This document shows, one piece after another, positions 36,738-45,559 of a stretch of 64,000 nt of DNA (its first letter is position 1; each line of letters starts with the position of its first letter). The DNA lies in contig NZ_JAJJMM010000001.1 in NCBI RefSeq assembly GCF_020905295.1, positions 3,906,001 to 3,970,000 of the forward strand. Direction: 5' to 3'. Made by a program: the position numbers and the translations under genes. The stretch is from Flavobacterium piscisymbiosum (GTDB lineage: Bacteria; Bacteroidota; Bacteroidia; Flavobacteriales; Flavobacteriaceae). Below the pieces are notes generated by a model that searched no databases, was not told the DNA's origin, and worked only from the letters and a program-made list of their open reading frames with translations.

Positions 36738-36992
36738 AAGGTTACACGAGTTAATAATCACAAACAAACGTTTCATATTCATATATGGGATCAGGGAATC
36801 ATAAATTATGGGACAGGATTTATTTTTAGAAATTATTTGATTGAATTTTCTGAAATAGCAAAACAATACGAAGCCTTAAAACTGAAACTTGCGCAGGAAT
36901 TTCAATACGATCGGGTAGGATATAGAGTTGCCAAAACAGATTTTGTAGTCAAAATTACTGAAGAAGCTAAGAACTATTACCTCAGTAAATAG
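36738..36992 (+). pseudogene. GrpB family protein, C-terminal remnant
   Basis: An open frame without start codon encodes about 84 residues that match the end of GrpB proteins (nucleotidyltransferase-like fold). They include FHIHIWDQG, then FRNYLIEFSEIAKQYEALK, then LAQEFQYDRVGYRVAKTDF, ending EEAKNYYLSK and a stop. The N-terminal half of a GrpB gene (usually about 170 aa) is missing; a stop lies just upstream. This is a decayed gene in the 528-bp spacer between the M13 peptidase and the serine hydrolase. Confidence 0.75.
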
Positions 36993-37151
36993 TTTGTATC
37001 ATCGATATTGTAAAGTAATTTAATAATAAGCATTTTGGGTCTTTTTACAATAAAGACACAAAGTTAGCGGCGATGTTACAGTAAAATAGGAAAAAGGGGA
37101 AAAAGGGAACAAAATGTACTTTTTGAATTAAAATAATTTAGTTAAAAAAAG

Positions 37152-38612
37152 TCACATGTTATTTTTGTCTTTTTGAAGATTTTTGAGTTTCTCGAGGATA
37201 TAATTCCAGTGTTGGTTTTCAGGATCCAGTTCGCGCGCTTTTTCAAAATAAGAAATCGCTGTTTTTGGATTCTTGTTTCGTTTGTAAATTTCACCCAGGC
37301 TTTCATAAACAAGCGTTGAATTGGGATATTCCTGCACATTGAGTTTCAGGAGTTTTATAGCTTCTTTTATTTTTCCTTCTTTTCTCAATTCATTCCCTAA
37401 GTAATCCAATTGATTTTCATTAAAAATAAATAATGCGTTTTTCGAAGCTTTAAGTTTTTGATATAAAGCAATGGCAGCATCTGTTCCTTTAGTTTTATTG
37501 GTTGTTCTAAGGGTATCCAGCAATGTCCAAGGGTATTTATAAGAGTCTATTGTATGAGTAGCATCCATAATATGCCAGCCAATATCTGAAACTGAATTTT
37601 GAGAATTGGACAAAACAACAACGCCAATTTTATTTTTTTTGTCGATTCCTAAAAAGGAAGAATATCCGGGCATTCCGCCATCTTTAAACAGATAACTTTT
37701 TCCGTTTTCATCTACAAGAGTCCAGCCCATTGTGGTAAACGTATCGTTTCCGTCTTTTTTTGCCTGCATGACATGGGTGAGTTCCATAGCAGGGGATAAA
37801 TTTGTTTTGATGCTGCCTATATTGGCTTCTGCAAAAGTCAGAAGATCATTTACGTTGGAACGAATGGATCCGCCGGGACCAATAGCGCCTAAATCAGTTA
37901 AACCCACAACCGCTCCGGTTTCTGCATGTCCTACCGCCAAATTTGATTTTTGTTTTTTCGTTAATGAAATAACCGTGTTGTTGAGGTTTAAGGGTTTAAA
38001 AATGTCTTCTTGTATTAAAGTCTCGAAATCCTTTTTTGCAACCAATGTCAATATATTACCCAATAATCCGTAAGCAACGTTTGAATACCGCCACTTTGAA
38101 TCAATATCAAAAGCAGGTTCAAAGTGAGATACATATTCGTACAGCTTTTCTACAGTATAATCTGCATAAGGTTCGTCTAAATTTTTTGGATCAACATTAT
38201 AAGGAAACCGGGGCATTCCGGATCTGTGTGTTGATAAACTCAGCAATGAAATTTCTTTTCCGTTTCTAATAGGTGTTTTTACTGTTTTAGGAAGAAACTT
38301 AGAGATAGGATCATTAAGATTGAGTTCTTGTTTTAAACTCATATCTGCCAATACCAGCGAAGTAAAAACTTTTGTAATAGATCCAATTTCGTAAATAGTA
38401 TTGCCATCAGGCAAAGCGGTATTGCTGTCACTTATTTTTCCTTCTGCAAATATTTGCCTGCCATTAGTATTTACAATTCCAACAATAATACTTTTGCTTC
38501 TTTTGTTGGCAACTTCCCGCTTAATGATTGCCTTTATACTGTCTGTTGGTATTTGACTAAAAACAGAAGGAGTTGCTGTAAATAAGAAAATAAGGACCGC
38601 ATATTTTTTCAT
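37152..38612 (-). CDS. Serine hydrolase (class C beta-lactamase fold) with C-terminal TPRs
   Basis: This 486-aa secreted protein has a signal peptide ending VFSQ. The penicillin-binding-like domain (about 25-345) has Ser78-x-x-Lys81 in GSITKVF, Tyr176-Ser-Asn178 in RYSNVAYG, and a KDGGMPGYSS motif in the KTG-like position. Residues about 375-480 form TPR repeats (LGEIYKRNKNPKTAISYFEKA). Such fusions hydrolyse D-amino esters or peptides and are common in Bacteroidota. The substrate is unknown. It lies 7 bp downstream of the GH130 gene and is co-transcribed with it. Confidence 0.88.
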   Translation of the reverse strand: MKKYAVLIFLFTATPSVFSQIPTDSIKAIIKREVANKRSKSIIVGIVNTNGRQIFAEGKISDSNTALPDGNTIYEIGSITKVFTSLVLADMSLKQELNLNDPISKFLPKTVKTPIRNGKEISLLSLSTHRSGMPRFPYNVDPKNLDEPYADYTVEKLYEYVSHFEPAFDIDSKWRYSNVAYGLLGNILTLVAKKDFETLIQEDIFKPLNLNNTVISLTKKQKSNLAVGHAETGAVVGLTDLGAIGPGGSIRSNVNDLLTFAEANIGSIKTNLSPAMELTHVMQAKKDGNDTFTTMGWTLVDENGKSYLFKDGGMPGYSSFLGIDKKNKIGVVVLSNSQNSVSDIGWHIMDATHTIDSYKYPWTLLDTLRTTNKTKGTDAAIALYQKLKASKNALFIFNENQLDYLGNELRKEGKIKEAIKLLKLNVQEYPNSTLVYESLGEIYKRNKNPKTAISYFEKARELDPENQHWNYILEKLKNLQKDKNNM

Positions 38613-38619
38613 TTACAGA

Positions 38620-40086
38620 CTATTTACTTTTTTTTAAAGCATCGATAAGTTCTATCATATCAACTATTGCATAAGTAGAAGAATAATCAGATACTGCGTA
38701 AGGTAATATCAGGCTATTGTTATGAATAATGGCACCGCAGGAATAAACAACGTTAGGAACATATCCTTCTCGTTCGTCCTCAAGTGGTGAAAGCAACGGT
38801 TCTTTTAGTCGGCCAATTTCTTTGGATGGATCATCAAGGTCAAATAACGACGCACCAATACAGTAACGTCTCATTGTGCCAACACCATGGGTAATAACGA
38901 GCCAGCCTTCTGTGGTCCAGAGCGGAGATCCGCAATTCCCTATTTGTGTAAACTCCCAAGTATAACGAGGTTCCTGAAGAAGAAGAGGAGTATTCCATTG
39001 CGTCACCCGGTCAGAATACATAATATAATTGTTTACACCATCAATTCGGGCTAGCATGGCGTATTTGCCTTTTATTTTTCTTGGAAACAAGGCAAGGTTT
39101 TTATTTTGAGCTCCAATACCGTGTAAAGGCATTACTCTAAAGGTGTAAAAATCTTCTGTAGAAATAAGTTTAGGCAATATGGCATGACCATTATAAGCTG
39201 TATAAGTAGCCATAACACGGCTTGATCCGTCTTCATCATCAAAGCGTACAAAACGGGCATCCTCGATACCGCGGCTTTCAGAATCTGATATGGGGAAAAT
39301 CACACGCTCTGTAATATCAGAATCGTGCTTGAATTGCAAATCATAAAACGAATCGGCGAGCCAGATTATTTCTTCGAGCGCTGTTCTTCTTTCCTGACGA
39401 ATAGAGGGATCGCTTAAAGCCGTAGTGACCATACTTTTTAATATAGCAAATTCGAACTCATCAGGCAAATCCTGCATAATTTGTGCGATGTATTTGTCCT
39501 GCGTATGCATTTCAGACAGTTTGAGTAAAAACCGTTCTTTATTGAATAAAGTCTTGTGTTCAATTTCGGCCTTATCTATATTATGACCAATTTTCATTAC
39601 CTGAAGATTGTTGTCTTTATCGAGAATTCCTCTTCTAAAAACGATAGATGAAATATGACCTTCTCCGGTTGCACGAAAAGAAATTATAACACGTTTTTCG
39701 CCTGCTTCAAGACCTGACTGATCAAAATCTTCTACAATCGAAGGATTAAAAATGGCTGCAGATTCTATCGCATATTCCATCGTGCAGTAAGAGCCAATAA
39801 GCATTTTTCGATCAAGTGACATTGCTTCATAATCAATTTGCATGGCCTCGATTACAGGTTTTATTTTTTCGCAATGTCTAAAAAATATGGCAGATATATT
39901 TCGATGGCGTCTGGCAAACTCGCGAAGTGTTTGTTCGAGGGTTTCCAGTACTTGTTTTTCATCGAGCATCATGATCCGACCCACCATTTGTTTTGTTCGT
40001 TCATCGCCATTTACAAAATATCGGGCAACAACTCTTCTGGAATCTGGGGTAAATTTTATATTTTTTCGGATGACCGGTACTCGCAT
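38620..40086 (-). CDS. GH130 family glycoside phosphorylase
   Basis: This 488-aa cytosolic-type protein has a five-bladed propeller with GH130 motifs: SRGIEDARFVRFDDEDGS, MPLHGIGAQNKNLALFPRK and QIGNCGSPLWTTEGWLVITHG (split across about 375-400), ending SCGAIIHNNSLILPYAVSDYSS. An N-terminal helical extension of about 100 residues includes REFARRHRNISAIF. GH130 enzymes phosphorolyse or hydrolyse beta-mannosides such as mannosyl-glucose or mannosyl-chitobiose. Subfamily cannot be assigned by eye. It is the first gene of a two-gene unit with the serine hydrolase. Confidence 0.88.
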   Translation of the reverse strand: MRVPVIRKNIKFTPDSRRVVARYFVNGDERTKQMVGRIMMLDEKQVLETLEQTLREFARRHRNISAIFFRHCEKIKPVIEAMQIDYEAMSLDRKMLIGSYCTMEYAIESAAIFNPSIVEDFDQSGLEAGEKRVIISFRATGEGHISSIVFRRGILDKDNNLQVMKIGHNIDKAEIEHKTLFNKERFLLKLSEMHTQDKYIAQIMQDLPDEFEFAILKSMVTTALSDPSIRQERRTALEEIIWLADSFYDLQFKHDSDITERVIFPISDSESRGIEDARFVRFDDEDGSSRVMATYTAYNGHAILPKLISTEDFYTFRVMPLHGIGAQNKNLALFPRKIKGKYAMLARIDGVNNYIMYSDRVTQWNTPLLLQEPRYTWEFTQIGNCGSPLWTTEGWLVITHGVGTMRRYCIGASLFDLDDPSKEIGRLKEPLLSPLEDEREGYVPNVVYSCGAIIHNNSLILPYAVSDYSSTYAIVDMIELIDALKKSK

Positions 40087-40387
40087 AGTTTTATTTTTTA
40101 ATTATCATAAAAATAAGCTCATTCTTCGTTTATTTGAAAAAATCACTTCATTGTCGCTGCATCAATTTATTTCGTTAAATGTAGAATTACAGCTGTTTAA
40201 ACAGTAAAAAACACCTAAGCTTATTACTAATTTATATACAAGTTAGTGATTTTTGTTATTGAAAAAAAAACTTTTTGCATTTCGTTTTATAAACAATTGA
40301 TAATTTTAAATTTCAAAATACGAATGGTATTGGTGTTTTTAAGTGCATAACATACGCTATGGAGAGTATTATAATATATGCAGTGGG

Positions 40388-40760
40388 GTATAATTATTAA
40401 AAAATCATTTAGCAGGTAGTTCTGAATACCATTCCTATGTTCAATTTATTTGCTTTTTGTTCCATCGGAACATTTTATCGGTAGCCCAATAAATGCGGTA
40501 TTTTTTACGTTTCGTAGGAACGTTTGATTTAATCGCAAAAACATACATTTACATTAGTACACAATTTTTTTAAACGTCCCTGCGTGCAATGTCATTAAGT
40601 TAAGCTTTTAGAAAATAAATTATTGCAAATAAAATCCGTTTTTATGCGCATTTTTACGAAGTAAATCTGTTTTATCCACGTCAAAATTATCCGCTGATTT
40701 TAGTGATTCGCTAAAGACAGTGTCCGTATCCCGATACGTCAGAAAGGGATCAAAATTATG
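40388..40760. repeat. Composite dispersed repeat, copy B (core inverted)
   Basis: The 717-bp gap before the second LytTR gene contains AAAAAATCATTTAGCAG (near 40398), TGTTCCATCGGAACA (about 40459-40473) and a CGTTTCGTAGGAACG hairpin (about 40508-40522). AAACGTCCC...CAATGTCATTAAGTTAAG follows (40571-40606). The inverted core 40605-40717 is complementary to 30274-30424 and 56357-56509. It is a mosaic of the same pieces in a different order from copy A. The remainder, 40087-40387, shows nothing recognisable. Confidence 0.75.
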
Positions 40761-40803
40761 TGTCAAAACTAATTTGACTCAACGTATTATACTAAATTAT
40801 TTA

Positions 40804-41571
40804 TTAGTAATCCAGCCACAATTTAAAAGAAGGGGCTTTTGTTCTGCTCACAATAATATCATCATCCTTGCTATGCTTGATTTTGAGTTTTAATTTTCCA
40901 TTAAAAAAATTATTCACATTCTCAATCGAATTAACATGTATAATATACTGTCGATTTGCCCTAAAGAAATTTTGAGGGTCCAACTCCTGTTCCAGGTTTT
41001 CTAATGTTTGTGATACTACAACTTCTTCTCCATTAAACAGTTTTGCATAATTAATATTCATATTTGAATAAAAATAGGCAACATCTTCAGTATTTATTTT
41101 CCTGTAACCATCACGATACGGAATAAGAAAGCGTTTACGGTATTCTTTGGGGTGTATATAAGCAAGCAGTTCTTCGATTTTGGGTTGCTGGCTGGTTGAA
41201 TGCTGTACAGAATTTTCAAATTTGATGATAGCGGCTTCAAGTTCATTCTTTTCAATTGGTTTAAGTAAATAATCTATACTGTTGTATTTGAATGCTTTAA
41301 TGGCATATTCGTCATAAGCTGTGGTAAATATAACCGGGCAGGTAACATCAGCAAGATTGAAGATTTCGAAGCACAAACCATCTGCTAACTGAATATCCAT
41401 CATAATTAGGTCCGGACAATGGTTCTCTGATAACCACGATACCGTTTTTTTAACACTTGCCAGAACGTCGACAATTTCTACATGTGGACGTATTTTAAGG
41501 ATTAGACGCTTTATTCTTTCTGAGTTTAATTTTTCGTCCTCAAGAATCAGTATTTTTTTTATAGTATTCAT
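40804..41571 (-). CDS. LytTR-family response regulator (copy 2)
   Basis: This 255-aa paralogue of the regulator at 18527-19282 has a receiver with Asp59 in LIMMDIQLADG and the shared FTTAYDEYAIKAFKYNSIDYLLKPIEK block, with Lys near position 109. A LytTR domain (about 150-255) contains FFRANRQYIIH and ends SRTKAPSFKLWLDY. The start overlaps the kinase stop by 4 bp. It therefore forms a second complete system. No LytTR binding repeats were identified. Confidence 0.9.
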   Translation of the reverse strand: MNTIKKILILEDEKLNSERIKRLILKIRPHVEIVDVLASVKKTVSWLSENHCPDLIMMDIQLADGLCFEIFNLADVTCPVIFTTAYDEYAIKAFKYNSIDYLLKPIEKNELEAAIIKFENSVQHSTSQQPKIEELLAYIHPKEYRKRFLIPYRDGYRKINTEDVAYFYSNMNINYAKLFNGEEVVVSQTLENLEQELDPQNFFRANRQYIIHVNSIENVNNFFNGKLKLKIKHSKDDDIIVSRTKAPSFKLWLDY

Positions 41572-42662
41572 TTGATAAGGGGGACTTTTACAGTAAAAGT
41601 TTCATTGTTTTCTTCTACAAAAACTTCTCGATCACTTAATAATGCATAGCGACTGATAATGTTTTTTAAACCAATTCCTGTAGAAGGCGCTTTTTTGATC
41701 AGCGGCAGGAGATTATTAGAAACTATTAATTCATCATTTTCATTAGAATAAACCTGAACAATCAGAGGATTTTCTTCTTCTGTACGATTGTGTTTTAAGG
41801 CATTTTCGATAAAAAGCTGCAGTGTAATAGGAGGAATCGACATATTAAGTTTTGATGGATCAATGTCGATCTTGAAATCACATCCATCGCCAATTCTATT
41901 TTTTATCAAAAAGAGATAGGCATCTAGAAATTCGAGTTCTTCTTTCAGGAGTACCAAAGGTTTTTTGGAATTAACTAATAAATAACGGTACACTTTAGCG
42001 AAATTTTCTGTAAAATCATATCCCAGTTGCTGGTCTTTTAGTATCAACTCTGAAAGAACGCTAAGATTATTAAAAACAAAATGAGGATCAAGCTGTAGTT
42101 TAAGCGATTGTAACTCTATTTCGGCCAATAATTGTTTGTTTTCGGCAGCATTAATTTTGTATTGTGCGGCTTTTATGTTGGCATTTTTCCAATTTCTCAA
42201 CAAAAAATCACCTGTATTTAAAGCACTGACCATTAATGACCAAAGAATGATCGAAATCATAATATATAATGCCTGCCTAAGCCCCACGTTTGCATGTGGC
42301 GTAACCGTAGGCCTTCCTAATGCGTAGTAAATAATAGCTAATGCGACAATAATAAGTATGGCGCCTAAAATTTGAAATAATATCTGAATCAATAAACGCC
42401 TTATAGGATGTATCATCCAGGATATTTTTTTATCTAAAAGTCTGTCAATAAAAAGACTTAACATTAAGAGCGCAACACAAAAAAGAAGATTTGATGATAT
42501 ATCTATAATAAGGTTGGGATAGGGCAGGTTCACATAATCATTCCAGTACGAAGTAGGATATATGATAAATATGCTTGCATAAGAGCCTATAAATACAAAC
42601 GTAATTAGCAATACAGTTTTTAGTTTACTCTTTCTTACCGTTGTTTCTTCTGTATGATTCAC
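41568..42662 (-). CDS. LytS/YehU-type membrane sensor histidine kinase (copy 2)
   Basis: This 364-aa protein has the same length and layout as the kinase at 17428-18522. It has four transmembrane segments, His194 in LKLQLDPHFVFNN and an N box, LFIENALKHN. Both pairs begin and end in similar ways, so one arose by duplication or both descend from an old family expansion. Overlap with the regulator gene shows translational coupling. The signal is unknown. Confidence 0.9.
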   Translation of the reverse strand: MNHTEETTVRKSKLKTVLLITFVFIGSYASIFIIYPTSYWNDYVNLPYPNLIIDISSNLLFCVALLMLSLFIDRLLDKKISWMIHPIRRLLIQILFQILGAILIIVALAIIYYALGRPTVTPHANVGLRQALYIMISIILWSLMVSALNTGDFLLRNWKNANIKAAQYKINAAENKQLLAEIELQSLKLQLDPHFVFNNLSVLSELILKDQQLGYDFTENFAKVYRYLLVNSKKPLVLLKEELEFLDAYLFLIKNRIGDGCDFKIDIDPSKLNMSIPPITLQLFIENALKHNRTEEENPLIVQVYSNENDELIVSNNLLPLIKKAPSTGIGLKNIISRYALLSDREVFVEENNETFTVKVPLIK

Positions 42663-42914
42663 AAAATTGTTTTTTATGGGATGCTAAATATCGATTCGAT
42701 TCATTTTGGTGGGTACAAATAAAAGAATTTTGAAGCAGTTTTGACTCAAATAATCGAAGTATTTATAATATGCTTGTTTTCTTAAACGCTTGCTATATAA
42801 GCGATTTCTGCTAAAAATAGATATAGAAAATCAATTCAATAGTCTAAAACGACAATTCACCGGATAGATTCGTTGCTTCACTAAATAAATTTCATGTAAA
42901 AGTGATGTGAGGAA

Positions 42915-42922
42915 TAATTTTG
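42915..42922 (+). promoter_or_regulatory. Flavobacterial -7 element
   Basis: TAATTTTG matches TAnnTTTG and lies 33 bp upstream of the ATG at 42955. A TSS about 7 nt later would support the longer start of the secreted protein gene. Confidence 0.5.
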
Positions 42923-42954
42923 CGCCATCATAATAACAATTAATAGATCTAAAA

Positions 42955-43713
42955 ATGAAAAAAACAAAGCTAATGGCAAGTACGAATTTCGATACATTTA
43001 AAACAACTTGCTCACTTCAAAATTATAGAATGACTACCTTAATTCTTTTTCTTACGATGCTTTTTGCATCTACTATTTCTGCACAGAAATCAAAAATATC
43101 AGATGTATTTTTTAAATATGGTATCGATTCTAGTGTCCTTAATCCTGAAAAAACAAAACGACCTGATAATTTTGCATTCGATTTTAAACAAACCGTGATA
43201 ACAAGCGCGAGTGAGGCGGTTACAATTGCGAAATTCGATCCTTCAAATTCAGACACTGAACGCTGGACGGTTGTTTCTATCGACGGAAAATCACCTTCTA
43301 AATCTGCAACAAACTCTTTTAGAAAGAACCAAAACAAACCTTCGCCAGCTTTACAAGCAGATGATGCCAGTTATAAAATTGAGAAAGAATCTGCAGACCA
43401 ATTGGTTATCAGTTACAAGGTCGATCCTTCTTCTCTTACGAAAGAAAATAGTTTTATAAAAGATTGTAGATTTTATATGGTCATTAATTTAAAATCAAAA
43501 AAACTGGACCAAATACAAACGCTAAACGAAAAGCCGGTAAAAATCAATATTCTTACTGCTGATAAGTTTGATCTTGTGGTAAAATACAAATGGGATGAAC
43601 AGTCAAGACAATACCTTCCTATAAATGAAAAACTTCATATGGAGGCCAAATTCATCGGACAGGCTACGAATGTAGAAACGATTACAGAATACTCCAATTA
43701 CATTAAAAAATAA
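42955..43713 (+). CDS. Secreted hypothetical protein
   Basis: This 252-aa frame has a clear signal peptide, MTTLILFLTMLFASTISAQ, beginning at codon 26 (43030). The first 25 residues before it look unlike a signal, so the true start may be 43030, although the promoter position allows the longer form. The mature part is beta-rich, with no recognised domain (SDTERWTVVSIDGKSPSK, FYMVINLKSKKLDQIQTL). It precedes an outer-membrane porin-like gene and probably belongs to the same cell-envelope unit, with a hairpin between the two. Confidence 0.55.
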   Translation: MKKTKLMASTNFDTFKTTCSLQNYRMTTLILFLTMLFASTISAQKSKISDVFFKYGIDSSVLNPEKTKRPDNFAFDFKQTVITSASEAVTIAKFDPSNSDTERWTVVSIDGKSPSKSATNSFRKNQNKPSPALQADDASYKIEKESADQLVISYKVDPSSLTKENSFIKDCRFYMVINLKSKKLDQIQTLNEKPVKINILTADKFDLVVKYKWDEQSRQYLPINEKLHMEAKFIGQATNVETITEYSNYIKK

Positions 43714-43729
43714 ATACTAAATATTGGTA

Positions 43730-43760
43730 AAACGGCGGGATATTTCACCTGCCGTTTGTT
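43730..43760 (+). terminator. Hairpin between secreted protein and porin genes
   Basis: AAACGGC (43730-43736) pairs with GCCGTTT (43751-43757) and the hairpin is followed by a short T/A run, between the two genes. It may be a terminator or an attenuating hairpin. Confidence 0.45.
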
Positions 43761-43789
43761 TAAAAAATTAAATTAAAAATAGAAAAAAT

Positions 43790-44356
43790 ATGAAAAAAAT
43801 AATTGCTGCAGCAACTTTGTTTATGTCTGTGTTGGGTTATGGTCAGGTACATCTTGGGGCAAAAGCCGGTGTTAATATGAATAAGCTGGATGGTAAAAAT
43901 TTTAATAGTGATTTTGAATTAGGTTATCAGCTGGGTGGTTTTGCTTATTATAATTTTAGTGATTTTTTAGGTATTCAGGGAGAAGTATTATTCAATCAGA
44001 CGAATACTAAAATCACGGATAATTACAGAGATATTTTTGATAATGCTTTCAAAAAAAACAAAACTCTTAATTACATAAGTGTGCCCGTTTTACTTCGTTT
44101 AAATAGCGAGGGATTGATAACTGTTGTGGCAGGACCTCAATTTAGTTTTCTGGCAAGTGGCAACGAAAGCGTTCTGGAGAACGGTAAAAAACTGTTCAAA
44201 AAAACCGATTTTTCGTTTATTGCCGGAGCCGAAGTTAATATCAGGCCATTAACTATTTACGCAAGATATGTATGGGGATTTTCAGATGTAAGCGATTTTG
44301 GCGCAAAAGCCAATAGTCAGCAAATTCAGGCTGGATTGGGTCTTCGTTTGTTTTAA
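43790..44356 (+). CDS. Outer-membrane beta-barrel protein (PorT/OmpW-like porin family)
   Basis: This 188-aa protein has a signal peptide ending GYGQ and an eight-stranded-barrel-like pattern of alternating residues. LGAKAGVNMNKLDG is the first strand, IQGEVLFNQTNTK and FIAGAEVNIRPLTIYARYVWG are internal strands, and QAGLGLRLF is the last. This fits the outer_memb_bbarl_2 / PorT-like family of Bacteroidota. Function is unknown; such barrels are often induced by stress or linked to secretion. A 56-aa ORF follows after 9 bp. Confidence 0.8.
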   Translation: MKKIIAAATLFMSVLGYGQVHLGAKAGVNMNKLDGKNFNSDFELGYQLGGFAYYNFSDFLGIQGEVLFNQTNTKITDNYRDIFDNAFKKNKTLNYISVPVLLRLNSEGLITVVAGPQFSFLASGNESVLENGKKLFKKTDFSFIAGAEVNIRPLTIYARYVWGFSDVSDFGAKANSQQIQAGLGLRLF

Positions 44357-44365
44357 TGAGACATT

Positions 44366-44536
44366 ATGAACAGTTGGAAAATAATAAAAGGATTACTTTT
44401 TACTATAATAATCTTGTTTTTAACCTTATGCTTTCTGATAAGTAAAGGCCTAAGTTTTATTCTGAAAGCGCGAACTGCATTAAATGAGAATATAACGGTC
44501 AGGTTTGATAGTAAAAATGATAATCTGCCGAGGTAA
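44366..44536 (+). CDS. 56-aa single-pass membrane peptide
   Basis: This short frame is not obvious from length alone. It starts with ATG 9 bp after the porin stop. It encodes MNSWKIIKGLLF, then a strongly hydrophobic segment, TIIILFLTLCFLI, and a polar C-terminal tail ending DNLPR. The hydrophobic core flanked by Lys and Arg is typical of small inner-membrane proteins. Co-transcription with the porin gene is likely, and a terminator follows at 44571. No family is recognised. Confidence 0.5.
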   Translation: MNSWKIIKGLLFTIIILFLTLCFLISKGLSFILKARTALNENITVRFDSKNDNLPR

Positions 44537-44570
44537 AAATCAGAATTAATTATTCTGATACTTAAATAAT

Positions 44571-44606
44571 AAAAGCTCTAAAGTCATTTGATTTTAGAGC
44601 TTTTTT
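44571..44606. terminator. Bidirectional hairpin terminator
   Basis: AAAAGCTCTAAA (44571-44582) pairs with TTTAGAGCTTTT (44593-44604), flanked by A and T runs on both sides. It serves the porin unit and the convergent dioxygenase gene. Confidence 0.8.
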
Positions 44607-44614
44607 ATCAAAAT

Positions 44615-45535
44615 TCAAATCCATTCTCCTGCAATGCTATAATCATTTGGCAAGTAGGTAAGGTATTGCACCATTCTTGGCTTTTCTCCTTTGTTTGGTG
44701 TTGCACAATGGGGCAATCTGTTATCCCAGATTATAAAATCGCCAGCATTACCAATTATGGGTTTTGGTTCTAATGTTTTAATCGCTTTTTCCCTGGGATT
44801 CTCAGTGGCATCGAGATTGTTGAGCCAATGACTTATTGTGTTATGAAATCCCGGAACACAATGAAAGGCACCATCATTACTACCACAATCACTAAGATAA
44901 AGCAGACCCTGAAGCCCAAATTTGATAGGTTGTTTTAAGCTGGTATCCCAATGAAGCGGACTTCCTAAAAAAGTAAAATCATTAGTTTCAGGAGGATTAA
45001 AGCTTACTTTATCAATTGTTTTATAGATATTGGTTGTATTGTAAAGTTGTTCGTATGCTTTTTTTATTCTGGGTGAAAATCTGTTTTTATTTAAAGTTTC
45101 ATGATCCGAAAAATTAACCATCAATCCTTTTTGATCCGGATGTCTTTCGTACCAGCTTTCCTTTTTATCTGGATCCATTTTCAGGAAATTCCAAATTGCT
45201 TGTTGTGTAGCTTTGCAATCTTTTTTTGAAATTGCACCTTTTACAATTACATATCCATTTTTGTTCCAAAATTCGAGATCTTCTTCTGATAGAACGATAT
45301 CTGTAAAATCTTCGTCTGTACTATTTTGGCTTTTCGTTCGATTATTGACCCAATTTTTAAAAGTTTCTAAATCAGGTTGTTCAAAGTATAAAAATTGAAG
45401 TGTATCTTCCATACCAATACCCAATTTGTATAAAACTTTAATTTCTTCGTTCCAGTTTTGATCTCTGTCTGCAGGAGATATGCTGGTTGGATCTACGGCA
45501 CGTTTCCATAGGTTTTCAAGAATAATCCAGGACAT
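44615..45535 (-). CDS. Phytanoyl-CoA dioxygenase (PhyH)-like Fe(II)/2-oxoglutarate enzyme
   Basis: This 306-aa protein has a PhyH double-stranded beta-helix core. The iron ligands are His195-x-Asp197 in LHWDTSL and His276 in NRLPHCATP, and Arg287 is the 2-oxoglutarate anchor. An N-terminal helical segment of about 85 residues precedes the core. Such enzymes hydroxylate lipids, amino acids or natural products; substrate is unknown. The gene starts 24 bp after an orphan injection-system tape-measure domain gene and is in an operon with it. It is the last gene before the terminator at 44571-44606. Confidence 0.85.
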   Translation of the reverse strand: MSWIILENLWKRAVDPTSISPADRDQNWNEEIKVLYKLGIGMEDTLQFLYFEQPDLETFKNWVNNRTKSQNSTDEDFTDIVLSEEDLEFWNKNGYVIVKGAISKKDCKATQQAIWNFLKMDPDKKESWYERHPDQKGLMVNFSDHETLNKNRFSPRIKKAYEQLYNTTNIYKTIDKVSFNPPETNDFTFLGSPLHWDTSLKQPIKFGLQGLLYLSDCGSNDGAFHCVPGFHNTISHWLNNLDATENPREKAIKTLEPKPIIGNAGDFIIWDNRLPHCATPNKGEKPRMVQYLTYLPNDYSIAGEWI

Positions 45536-45559
45536 AGTTTTTTTCGGTTTTATAGTTTT

